Shown here piece by piece: positions 1 to 8,953 of a stretch of DNA of 43,175 nt (within the stretch, counting starts at the first letter, position 1; every line of letters starts with the position of its first letter). The notes under the pieces were generated by a model. The model did no database searches. It was not told the origin of the DNA and was given only the letters and a program-made list of their open reading frames with translations. The DNA is from Asterionellopsis glacialis (Eukaryota; Bacillariophyta; Plagiogrammaphyceae; Rhaphoneidales; Asterionellopsidaceae), in contig WKLE02000285.1 in assembly GCA_014885115.2 (NCBI GenBank), positions 1 to 43,175 of the forward strand, given 5' to 3'. Position numbers and translations under genes: made by a program.

Positions 1-1
1 A

Positions 2-169
2 GAAACATCAAAGACTGAAATAAATGTCACCAACAGCAACTTTGTACACCCGTTTGTTGCGGCTAATGAAAATCTGCAAGCAATCTATTCTGCAAATTCG
101 ACAAATGGTGGTGATCACAGTACAATGGAATTGAATGTTTCTGAAAATCCAGAATGTATACAAAGTTAA
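2..169 (+). CDS. 3' end of an unidentified protein gene (partial)
   Basis: An open frame runs from base 2 to a TAA at 167-169, giving the last 55 residues of a protein cut by the window edge. It is rich in Asn, Ser and Glu (for example NVTNSNFVHPFVAANENLQ) and ends PECIQS. Fifty-five codons without a stop in AT-rich DNA, right at the edge and followed by an AT-rich tail, make a real gene end likely. No domain is recognisable. It converges on the VWA gene, with about 150 bp of AT-rich sequence between the two stop codons. Confidence 0.5.
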   Translation, partial: ETSKTEINVTNSNFVHPFVAANENLQAIYSANSTNGGDHSTMELNVSENPECIQS

Positions 170-322
170 AACTAAAAGAAAGTATAATAATACGATTTAA
201 AATGTTTTAAAAACATTTCAGCTATGCTCTCCACAACTTGAATTTGGTCCAAGTTTTGGAATGTTGTAAAAATATAGTTTCATCATGAAAATTATGTATG
301 ATATTATTATATGCAAACGCAT

Positions 323-1657
323 TTACATTATTGTGCACGTTCCTTTTTTGTAGCACTTTTGAAGTTTCTTCATATCAATCCAGGGTTCCACACGTTTGGT
401 TTTGGGATTCCATTGTTTCTTTTCTTGCTTTAACATGGCAGACACAGCTTTGCAGAATCCCTTCCAGTCGGCCTGGGCATCTGGAACACCATCAAAGGCT
501 GATTGACCAAAAAGTAAAAAGAAAAAATCTCGTAATTCATCAACGGTCAATGCCCGTTCATCCAACAAATCAAAGAGACGATTATGATATCCCATTTCTC
601 GGCATCTATGAAGGGCGAGTCCATAATTTAACCATGGATTTTTCTCATTCACTTCTGTCCCCTCCTCTACAAAGTCATCCAGAACCTCTAGGCTTAATTC
701 TAATTGCGAATCCAAATCATTGTAAAAGTTCACAACATCATCTTCATCGGTACATAATCGAATTACCACCCACACGGGTAAACCCTCTAAACTCCGCAGG
801 GCGGTGACAAATTCACGTTTTTGTGCTTCCGAACAAATACCACGATAATCTGTAGGTAATCCATCAGTTGCCAAAATAATAGCTACCTTGGTACCATCGC
901 GACGTAAATCGTCCCACATGGATACCACATTTTCGCGTATTTCACGTACATGTTGCGCCAAGGGTGTGACACCACCGGGTGTCGTATTTTGCATACATTG
1001 CAAGGCCACAGTGACGTCTTCATCGATATATTCAGGACCACGTTCACAGACACTGAACTGTTGTGGACCATTCACAGCCCCAGGATCATTCAACATACGA
1101 AAGACCGTCGGTGCCTGAAGTAGGGCTGCCATTTGTGCATGATAATTTACAGTTTCTTGTATTTCTCTCCATCGGGTGCAATTCACAATCTTGACATTGT
1201 CGGAACGAGCTGTTTCCACAATCCGATGTCCATCATTTTGTGCCATGGAACCCGAGTTATCCACCACCCAAATGCGTAAGGGAAAGGCTGCATTGTTACG
1301 CGTCATGGCTTCTGCCAATCCCTTGGTAAAGCCCTGTTGCTGCATGGCCGTTATTTCAGCTCGACCCATCACTTTCGATTTTTGCTTGGGTAACATGACG
1401 CGACTGCTACGCCCTGTAGCACTTTGAGCTTCTGCCAAGGAAGGACGACCATCGCTAGCACCTGTGCGGGGAGCCGTAGCAGGCGGTGGTGCCATTGGGA
1501 CAAAACCAGATGGAGCTGTTGTAGCATATGCTATAGGAATATCAGGATCAGCCATGGTGGCGGTAGTTCGTGTTGGGATAGGGGTGACACGTCTCGTAGC
1601 AGTCGTGTTACTGGGATTGATGAGGGGAGTTCTTCTTGTTGTCGTTTGCATGTGCAA
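323..1657 (-). CDS. von Willebrand factor A domain protein with C-terminal CaaX box
   Basis: A 444-residue protein. After a Thr/Pro/Ala-rich N-terminus of about 120 residues comes a VWA domain. It opens with RIWVVDNSGSM, whose D133-x-S135-x-S137 is the MIDAS metal-binding motif, and continues to VAIILATDGLPTD, which supplies the later MIDAS aspartate. VWA domains usually mediate protein binding through a bound divalent cation. The protein ends KKGTCTIM, so the last four residues are C-T-I-M. This fits a CaaX prenylation box, and a final Met normally favours farnesyl transfer, so membrane attachment is inferred. A second in-frame Met (MADPDIPIAY, start at 1555) could be the true start. No signal peptide is seen. 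The partner or pathway is unknown. Confidence 0.75.
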   Translation of the reverse strand: MHMQTTTRRTPLINPSNTTATRRVTPIPTRTTATMADPDIPIAYATTAPSGFVPMAPPPATAPRTGASDGRPSLAEAQSATGRSSRVMLPKQKSKVMGRAEITAMQQQGFTKGLAEAMTRNNAAFPLRIWVVDNSGSMAQNDGHRIVETARSDNVKIVNCTRWREIQETVNYHAQMAALLQAPTVFRMLNDPGAVNGPQQFSVCERGPEYIDEDVTVALQCMQNTTPGGVTPLAQHVREIRENVVSMWDDLRRDGTKVAIILATDGLPTDYRGICSEAQKREFVTALRSLEGLPVWVVIRLCTDEDDVVNFYNDLDSQLELSLEVLDDFVEEGTEVNEKNPWLNYGLALHRCREMGYHNRLFDLLDERALTVDELRDFFFLLFGQSAFDGVPDAQADWKGFCKAVSAMLKQEKKQWNPKTKRVEPWIDMKKLQKCYKKGTCTIM

Positions 1658-1761
1658 TGTTTTTGCTTCTGTCTTTTCTGTTCAGCTATTTCTTGTGAGT
1701 AGTCTAGTAGAATTTGCGCCAGCGTCCGTTGAGAACCACGAGATAGTGAATCTTCAGATAG

Positions 1762-1805
1762 TACCAGGTAAGTCCCGCAGACGTTAAAACATAACGTACC
1801 TGGTA
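1762..1805. promoter_or_regulatory. Inverted pair of TACCWGGTA motifs upstream of the VWA gene
   Basis: TACCAGGTA at 1762-1770 and its reverse complement TACCTGGTA at 1797-1805 face each other across 26 bp, about 105 to 150 bp upstream of the VWA start codon. They belong to a motif family found across the window. Their position suggests a promoter or 5' UTR element. Function is inferred only from position and repetition. Confidence 0.4.
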
Positions 1806-1950
1806 AATAATGATAGTAAATACTCGCTGCAAGAGCTAGAAGTGTGTCCCACTTTGGGCATTCGTGGGATCTAGCCGACTCAACAGATTGAACAAAGTCA
1901 GTCTTGGTAGCACTCCCTAGAGCAAGATGAAACAGGGATCCCAAAAACAC

Positions 1951-3456
1951 GAAAGATCAAGCCATGGTATTTGCAAATGCAGCACTGGATCTAACAGATG
2001 AGAAAATATTGCAGAGGTGACAACAAAAGAAGCCCCATTTATGTTATTATAATATAAAGCACAGTCTGCCTGTCCAGCTAATCTCTGTTGACATGGATCT
2101 AAAACTATTTCTTCTACTCAAGAAGTATTGGTGCGATAGATGATGAATTGAAAATGTGATAATGTGAATTACACCACCAAGACTAAATTTTCAAAATCAA
2201 GTTTTGCAGCTGCAAGAAAATTCCCAAAATGTACTGGTGGTGGCAGTGGCAATCAAGAGGAGGAGTTATAATACTGGCAGAACCTATATTTCACAGAATG
2301 TGCTAAATGAATAAACAATAAATGATGAAATGGATAGTAGATTGAATTGGTCATGAGCACAAGCAAAACCTCAAAACAATGTGGAGTCTATCATATAAGA
2401 GTAGGATTATCAATATTCAATAAGACAATCTTACCAACTATTACCATGCCAGTAATGGTGTAGGATATGGGTCCTTTTGGCAGAACATAAGAGTTACAAG
2501 AGTGGGTTATCAAGTAAAAAAATCCAGTTCAGAAGCAATATTTCACTAGAATTGCTTAGTTGATGAAATTAAAAAATGTAAACAAAAAGAATTATTAAAC
2601 TGGGTAAAAATAGTGTTCTAATAATGGAATGAGTAGTGTTAAATTCTTTGTTTTAATAGATAACTTTGCATTATATTTTGAAATTGAGAACAAAGAATGC
2701 AACATTTATAATACATATAATGGCAACTTCCATTTAGTATGTGACAAAATAGCTTTTAAGATATCATCGTCTATATCTTTGAATTATGGAGTGCTGATGG
2801 TTCATCATCCCTGATCTGTACTTTTCCTCAATCAGCATTATTTTCATATTGATTTGAGTTGGGCATGATCATTGCTGACTGGGCTGAGAACAAACTGGGT
2901 CCTACTCAAAAAAGAAACAACAACAATATAGTCACAGCACATAAGGAAGAGTGGGTACAAGAAACTCACATTTTACAACTAAGAAGCCTGTCTTCCTCTT
3001 TTAAGACAAAGAAAAGAATAATACAGATAGTGCTTTAGTACCATAGGAACTGCATCACTCATGATATAACCTTCCTAAATTATGACACACCATTATTTCT
3101 TGCGCACAAAAGAATCAACAACATCAGTCATGATGTTGGGTTCTTGTTTTCGTCAAAAAAGTTATTGGGCAGAATAGAAGCTAAGATGACGTCATAATGA
3201 CATCAGAATTCATTTCAGTAATCGAGTCGTAGCGGAACACTGCCTGCCCTTTCGGCGAGAAAAGGCGACGAAATTGAAGATCTCTGAAGATTTCGTATCG
3301 GCGCATGGTCAATGCTCGCATTGATCATACAACCCAACTCGTATTTACACCTTTACTTCATTCCTGCATCAACCCCTGGTGTTTCCTCCACAAGTAGTTC
3401 CTGAAATTCTGTCAAGAGTAATACGTTTAGTGCGATAGAAACAAATTAGCACAACA
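1951..3456. other. AT-rich intergenic region, no gene recognised
   Basis: All six frames are broken by frequent stops. A 61-codon ORF at 2629-2814 has no recognisable similarity or motif. Stretches near 2200-2500 and 2870-3000 give short protein-like fragments between stops and could be decayed mobile-element sequence, but I could not identify a family. The last 300 bp should contain the promoter of the GOT1-like gene, including a perfect TGACGTCA palindrome. Confidence 0.4.
3187..3194. promoter_or_regulatory. TGACGTCA (CRE/bZIP-type) palindrome
   Basis: A perfect 8-bp TGACGTCA lies about 265 bp upstream of the GOT1-like start, followed by a related TGACATCA. bZIP factors bind TGACGTCA in many eukaryotes, and TGACGT elements mediate CO2/cAMP responses of some diatom promoters. 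Use at this gene is inference. Confidence 0.3.
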
Positions 3457-4000
3457 ATGGTTAGCGACAACACTAAAATAGGCACAGGACTGCTTGTTCT
3501 GGGGAGCGTTTTCTTGTTCCTTGGCGTCCTCTTTATGTTCGATTCTGCCCTGCTAGCTTTGGGGGACATTCTTTTCCTCACAGGACTAACTTTGACTATT
3601 GGTGAGTATAGAAATGTCATTTCATTGAATGAATTGTTCGGTAATCTAGGCGTGGCGTTTTGATTCTAACTTTCCCACCATCTGTTTTTTCAATTCCTTC
3701 TTTCGCTTACAATATTCAGGCTTTTCACGGACTGTACGATTCTTTTCTAGACGAGATCGGCTTCGTGGTATTATTTCTTTCTTTGGAGGAATTTTTCTTG
3801 TCATGATACGATGGCCAGTTTTTGGTATGATTTGTCAGCTTTACGGTTTGGTTTATCTCTTTGGACAGTTCTTCCCTATTGCAGCAGCTTCCATGAAGGA
3901 TACTCCTGTGATTGGAGATATTTTACGCATACCAGCTATTGAATCATTCTTTGCAAACTTTGGTGGTGGGGGTCAAAGTGCAAGGCGAGCCCCAGTATAA
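3457..4000 (+). CDS. GOT1/SFT2-family Golgi vesicle transport membrane protein
   Basis: Two exons, 3457-3601 and 3720-4000, flank a 118-bp GT-AG intron (gtgagt ... ttcag). The split codon is g|gc and encodes Gly. The joined protein has 141 residues, the usual length for GOT1. It shows four hydrophobic segments: [57 protein letters not shown] and a segment around [16 protein letters not shown]. The conserved middle GFSRTVRFF...[14 protein letters not shown] and the RWPVFGM element fit the family. GOT1 proteins act in ER-to-Golgi and intra-Golgi vesicle traffic with SNAREs. The C-terminal tail is short, with [12 protein letters not shown] exposed to the cytosol by analogy. Confidence 0.87.
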
Positions 4001-4436
4001 AAAAAGTCAACGAGCTTCATACAGATATCTTCATGGGCCACCTCTTTCTCTTTTGGCGTTAGATGAGTTAGTAGGTGGCACTGTTGAAACGGAGGTAACC
4101 AAGAAAGCAACAACAACAATTGGGTATAGGGGAAATTATCTGATAGGTCGTCTAGGTACCTGTATTATTTTGAATATCAACCTGTACGAAATCTGTCAAC
4201 ATATTACTTTAATCGTGCTTCTAAAAATGTTTTTAACAAATTCCAACAAGATATCTCTGACACTTTACTGGTCTTGAAAAACGAGTGCTTAACTTTATTT
4301 CATCATATTCGGATTTCCAAACATTGCGCAATAACCCTGTAATTTTACTGATTGCACAATAGTAATTAAATTGTGCACATCTCCAGCATCTATCTTGCAT
4401 CTCTACAGTTCTTTATTTAAAACCAAACACCATCAA

Positions 4437-4775
4437 TCACCGGTTTTCGGTAGCTTTTTGAAGTTGAACGCAAACATTTTTTAATTCTGTTTCTATACCT
4501 TCAAGTTGAGGACCAAGAAGCGTTACTGCTTCTTCTTTTTCAAACAAGAAAAACGAACCATTCGTTGAAGCAACCCAACAGCCTGACTCGTTGTTCGCAC
4601 GTAACGATGTATCACTCTGCACGTCTTCCAATAATGCTTTCAGTTCTTGTCGCTTAACGGCAAGCTGTTCAAGATAAACTCTTTGGGCTTCAATCTCCGC
4701 TGCTTCCTTCTGTAGGGAAACGCTGGATACAGAAGATGCTGCCGTTGTTGTTCCGTCGCTTGCGTAATAAGCCAT
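4437..4775 (-). CDS. Small prefoldin-like coiled-coil protein (possibly PDRG1-like)
   Basis: A single-exon protein of 112 residues. A Ser/Ala/Thr-rich start is followed by a helix with heptad character (about residues 20-55, LQKEAAEIEAQRVYLEQLAV). Next comes a compact hairpin segment, ESGCWVASTNGSFFLFEKEEA, then a second helix, VTLLGPQLEGIETELKNVC. Helix, beta-hairpin, helix is the layout of beta-type prefoldin subunits, and the hairpin resembles PDRG1-like members (tentative). Such proteins help fold newly made proteins or assemble RNA polymerase with R2TP-type complexes. The family call rests on layout, so another small coiled-coil protein is possible. The CTAG-rich palindrome cluster lies directly upstream of its start. 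Confidence 0.55.
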   Translation of the reverse strand: MAYYASDGTTTAASSVSSVSLQKEAAEIEAQRVYLEQLAVKRQELKALLEDVQSDTSLRANNESGCWVASTNGSFFLFEKEEAVTLLGPQLEGIETELKNVCVQLQKATENR

Positions 4776-4837
4776 GGTCTGCTTGTAGTTCCGCCCTTCT
4801 TGTGATGTGTGGTTGTCTACCGTAGGACTAAAGACTA

Positions 4838-5215
4838 GAAAAGTAGGACCTCTCTAGTAGAGAGTACTAGCACTAGGGTTAACCCGGTCTTGCATGAAAG
4901 TACTGTCTGTCGGCGCACGAGCTCTAATGACTAGGACCAAATCTATCATCCTCTCTAGTCTAGTTCTAGATTCTAGAAAGAAAGAGGAATCATAGCTACA
5001 AACTCCCTTCTATATTTCATTAAGTTGGACCTAGGGTTACCCTAGACTAGAGAGGTCCTGGGACCTAGGACTAGTCTACTCGTAGAGGCGTCAAGTCCTA
5101 GAGAGTCCTCTCGAGAGAAGAGAGTCTCTACTAGAGATTACCAGGTAGTCCTACTAGACCAAGACTAGTCAAGAGAGACCTTCTAAAGAGACTACGAGTA
5201 TTCCAGGTCTGTTGG
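4838..5215. repeat. CTAG-rich palindrome cluster
   Basis: About 380 bp hold roughly 18 CTAG tetramers by eye, more than ten times the chance level. Several are perfect palindromes around one unpaired base: CTCTCTA-G-TAGAGAG at 4850-4864, CTAGGGT-T-ACCCTAG at 5031-5045 and TCTCTA-C-TAGAGA at 5125-5137. There is also an even GGGTTAACCC at 4876-4885 and one TACCAGGTA at 5139-5147. The cluster fills the interval between the start of the prefoldin-like gene and the end of the NusG-like gene. There is no coding potential. It could be a regulatory region or repeat-generated DNA. Confidence 0.6.
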
Positions 5216-5413
5216 AATTTTTTATTAATCACAATACAGGAAATGTATCAGAATCGAGCACGGAAAATAGAAAGTAATGCTTATTACCATATTCATGTGT
5301 TACACAGTAGTTAGAATATCAAATGACTTTTCACAGAGAGTAGTTCATGATCTAGAATTGATTCACAACTTAGAACTACTGCAATTACTGACTTGAAAAG
5401 CTTTAAATCCGCT

Positions 5414-7548
5414 TTAGCTTTGCTGCAAGCGCTCAATTAGTTCACTTTTCTTCCCAGACACCTTGAGACCTCGTTGACGAAGCATATCCTTAAGAACTGG
5501 GACTGTCATTTTTGAAAGATCACCGGAGCCAGACGAAGCACTTGAAGTAGATACTTTTTTAGAGGCAGTAGCTTTCTTTACAGAGGTTACTTCTTTCACC
5601 GCAATTTCAGCAGCTTCTTCCTTATAAGTAGGTGCCGATTTAGGACTATCATTGAGCTCAGCATCCAACGCTGTATCTAACGAAGAGAAAAAGTCATCAG
5701 AAGACAAATCAGCCGAAGAAGAAGTTGGGCTTTCGTTCAGTTCCGCATCTAAAGTTGAATCCAATGTATCAAAAAAGTCAGGAGTAGAGTCAATGTCTTT
5801 CCCCCCTCCACTACCACTTGAGGCCGAAGAAGGCTTCATTTCAGCCTCTAGCTTGGCAAAGAAGTCATCATCATCAGAACCAGATTCTGACGAACCTCCA
5901 TCGTTGGAAAAGGCATCTCCCATCTCTGCTTCAAGTGCAGCAAAAAAGTCGTCGTCAACAGAATTCTGACTGCCACTGTTATCCGAGGAAAGTTCATCCA
6001 CAAGCGATGCAAAGAAATCTTCATCATCCTTAGATTTTGGCTTTGATTTTGACGACTTGGTGGAGGCATTTTCTTTCTTTGAAGAAGTTTCATCAGATAA
6101 GTCATCCATAAGAGAAGCAAAGAATGCATCTTCATCGGGGGCTTTGCTGGATGACTTTTTTGGCGAAGAATCAGGTGTTACAAAGGCACTCCAATCATCA
6201 TCACCACCAACAGCATTTTCCAACCGACGACTTTCTCCTCTACCACCATTTTTTGCCATTTTTCGTTCTTTCCTCTTTTGTCGTTGCGATGGAGGACGAC
6301 CCCATTGACTATCTACATCTCCCAAGGCCCAATCATCATCACTACCCTGCCTTTCACTACCTCCCTTAAATTCCCATTCGTCATTCCAATCACCAGCACT
6401 TCCTTGGTCAGGACCACCGCCCTTTTTCTTGCGTTGATTTTCTTGGTACCATTTCCAATTTTTTTCTTCTTGTTCACGTTCACGGTCAGTACGTCCAAAG
6501 AAGTCACGCTTGAACCGATCTCCTCGATTGTCACGATCCATACGACGATTACGAGGTCCACGTGCACCCTTGACATTGTCCATTAAGTTAGATCTCATAT
6601 TACCAGGTTGATTCCGAGTAGACCATTCACGGTCACCACCACGTCCTCCACCTCCCTGCTGAGGTCCATCAAAGTCTTGTTGTGTAATAGGTTGAGATGG
6701 TCCTGACAATCCCTTTAAAATCTCAGTGTTGGTAAGGACACGAACATCACCAGGATCTAACCATTCATCAAATTGACTGCCATAGGTGAAGAACCGAACC
6801 ATAATTTTACCATCCTTGAGACGACGGACGATACCATCCTCACCAAAGAATTTATTTTTCTTAGTTACCTTGACCATATCTTCTACCTTTAATCCCAAGT
6901 ATACCTTAAGATCTTCTTCATCAACTTGCCATTTACTTTTTTGTTTGGCATCATTTTCAGCTGAATCTACAATGACATCTTCATCCTCTTCATCATCGTC
7001 TTCTTCTTCAAATTCCATGTCTTCTAAACCAAAATTTTCAATTTCAAGTTCATTTAGGGCTTGAGGTGCTGGAGGTAGTTTCCTATATCCCTTACGGTTC
7101 ACAGTCCCCATCCAAGATCTGCATAAATCTAAATTTTGAATAGCTTCATATACTTCAGGACACAAGCGCAATTTGGCAAAGACATAGCCTTGATACTTGA
7201 CTTTGGTTTCTGTCACCATTCGATTGGCACCANNNNTACTTCTCTACATTGCCGTAACAGATCGATTTCTAATCCAGCAACACAATTTAATAAATACCAA
7301 AATGGTTCAGGATCTTCTTCAATTTCTAATCGATCCCATAATTTGTTTTCATACAAGGTTGTGGAAGTAGGAGACAATTGACGTGATTGGATCTTGTTGT
7401 AATGACTAGTAGGTAATGACGCTGATGATACTTTTCCATTGTTTGTCCCCCCAAAAGGGACAGGACTCACAAAAGCACTGATTCCTGTACTTTTACAAGT
7501 AAACCCTAAAAGGACTACTTGACAAAAACCTCGAAACATCTTTCGCAC
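5414..7548 (-). CDS. Plastid-targeted NusG-like protein with KOW and SAP domains (interrupted by assembly gap)
   Basis: Two open frames separated by four Ns form one gene. The upstream part starts MRKMFRGFCQVVLLGFTCKS and has an ISAF-V plastid import motif (predicted cleavage before Phe26). It then enters a NusG N-terminal domain at FWYLLNCVAGLEIDLLRQCRE. The downstream part resumes at GANRMVTETKVKYQGYVFAKL, completing that domain. It continues with a very acidic linker, a KOW-like domain (about residues 104-165 of the 601-residue part, DMVKVTKKNKFFGEDGIVRRL), an RG-rich stretch (188-245), six acidic DDFF repeats (about 362-530) and a C-terminal SAP motif (568-601, KMTVPVLKDMLRQRGLKVSG). NusG proteins bind RNA polymerase and SAP motifs bind DNA, so a role in plastid transcription is inferred, comparable with plant nucleoid proteins pTAC13 (NusG) and pTAC3 (SAP). 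The two frames are out of phase across the gap. Confidence 0.8.
7233..7236. other. Assembly gap (4 N) inside the NusG-like gene
   Basis: Four Ns sit in the middle of the NusG N-terminal domain. The coding frames on the two sides differ in phase and a conserved stretch of the domain seems absent, so the true missing length is probably tens of bases, not four. Confidence 0.85.
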
Positions 7549-8953
7549 AAAAAGTACAGTTAAATAGTAGATATTTTTTTGGTTTCTTCTTCTTGTGCTA
7601 TTTCGAAAGACTGTAAAGAGAGCACTCGACTAACTATACTACACTGTTTCAGAACACTCTTCCCTCTTACACACAACACACACGTCTAGCCCCAGCAAGT
7701 GAGTGAGTTGTGCTTTTCGTGATGTGTAGTGTTCCGTAACAAGTGATGGTTCTAGGCAGTTGTTCTGTATGTCGTGTGTTCTGTGAAACCAAAAAAAAAC
7801 AACATCAGTACACAGATCACTCACAGCAACCCTTCGTACAGGTACCGGTACTTGTGTTGTGTTGTTTGTTGTGTGGTCTCGTTGTGCGTCACTTTTGTGC
7901 TCAGAACCCGTATGCGCGAATTCTCGTGATCAATCCAGGTTGGGAGCCCCCCTAAACCAGCACTCCTCAGCGTATACTTGACAAGATTTATGATGTTCGT
8001 GCTTATTGGGAAAGAAGCGTTTAGACAGACAGATGGAGGCATACAGTACACTTTATGCTAGCGCGAATCGAACACGGACACGATAACAAAGTTGCAAATA
8101 CTGTACAGACAATTTCGAGGGGCGGCGGCAGGCAACCTCCTCATGATCATCATCAGACGATTTTTTTGGCGCGACAGCAAAATCTGAAATCTCTCGTGAT
8201 TTCATTGGTCGCCGCCCCGGCCCAAACAATGACATGTTGTACATACCTGGTACAGGTACAAGGAGCAAGTGATATTGGGTACCTGGTATGGTACTTCCCC
8301 TGTACCTGTATAATTCCACGATAGATCCCAGAGAGCTCTCATTATTCTGTTCCCAGTTGGTTGAAAGGTTTTTAAATATAGGAATTAGTATGATATCACG
8401 TAGGATCTACGTCTTCGTTGAAACTATACCAAAATCCACGTTCCAGTGGCCCTCTCTTGGTTTAGGCAAGCCCTGTAAAAGAGTACCTGGTAAGTCATTT
8501 TCATTTTGGCTCGCCGGAGAGAACATAGCCCTTTGTGTAACTAGGACTACGGTAAATAGGAGAACGCCCCTTGTCTGGCTAGTTAAAACTGCATCACCCC
8601 GGAGGGAGGCTAGAGAGAGAGCTTTCTTTTTTTTGGCTCTCTTGTAACGTTCACGGCAGGAAACTTACATTCTGCTGATATCGCAGACTCCAGAAAACAC
8701 TAGACGGAGAAGGTCAGCATTACAACGCTGTGAAGGGACAACAAGAGTGTATACAGTACATCTCTTGAGTAATCCTTCGTGTGGTGAGCGACCATAGAAA
8801 AGAGACTATTTTGTAGAAAGCCTGTGTTTCTAGACAAACGATTCGTTGCCATTCTACGACGCAACTTCTAGCTAGCTACGTTTAGAGAACTCGACGTGCC
8901 TGGGAAAATTTCTGTAGAAGCCTTGAATAAAGAGAGAGTGCAAAAGCAGTACC
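7549..8953. other. Divergent intergenic region with GTAC/TACCWGGTA motif cluster
   Basis: This 1.4 kb separates the divergent NusG-like and DDT-PHD genes. Exact TACCTGGTA copies lie at 8244-8252, 8280-8288 and 8484-8492. Related GGTACCGGTAC and GTACCTGTA sequences lie near 7841-7851 and 8300-8308. Short ORFs here (for example 8055-8324) cross the motifs and look accidental. It should hold both promoters and the 5' UTR of the large gene. Confidence 0.55.

Noticed and set aside
1531..1950. 139-codon minus-strand ORF upstream of the VWA gene
   Set aside because: It overlaps the VWA start in another frame, spans the TACCWGGTA pair and has no domain. It is more likely leader sequence.
8055..8085. 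Possible tRNA T-arm (minus strand GTGTTCGATTCGCGC)
   Set aside because: The flanking bases do not form the T stem, and no D, anticodon or acceptor stems fit.
8055..8324. Overlapping ORFs on both strands between the NusG-like and DDT-PHD genes
   Set aside because: They cross the GTAC motif cluster, have no recognisable protein features, and overlap each other on opposite strands.
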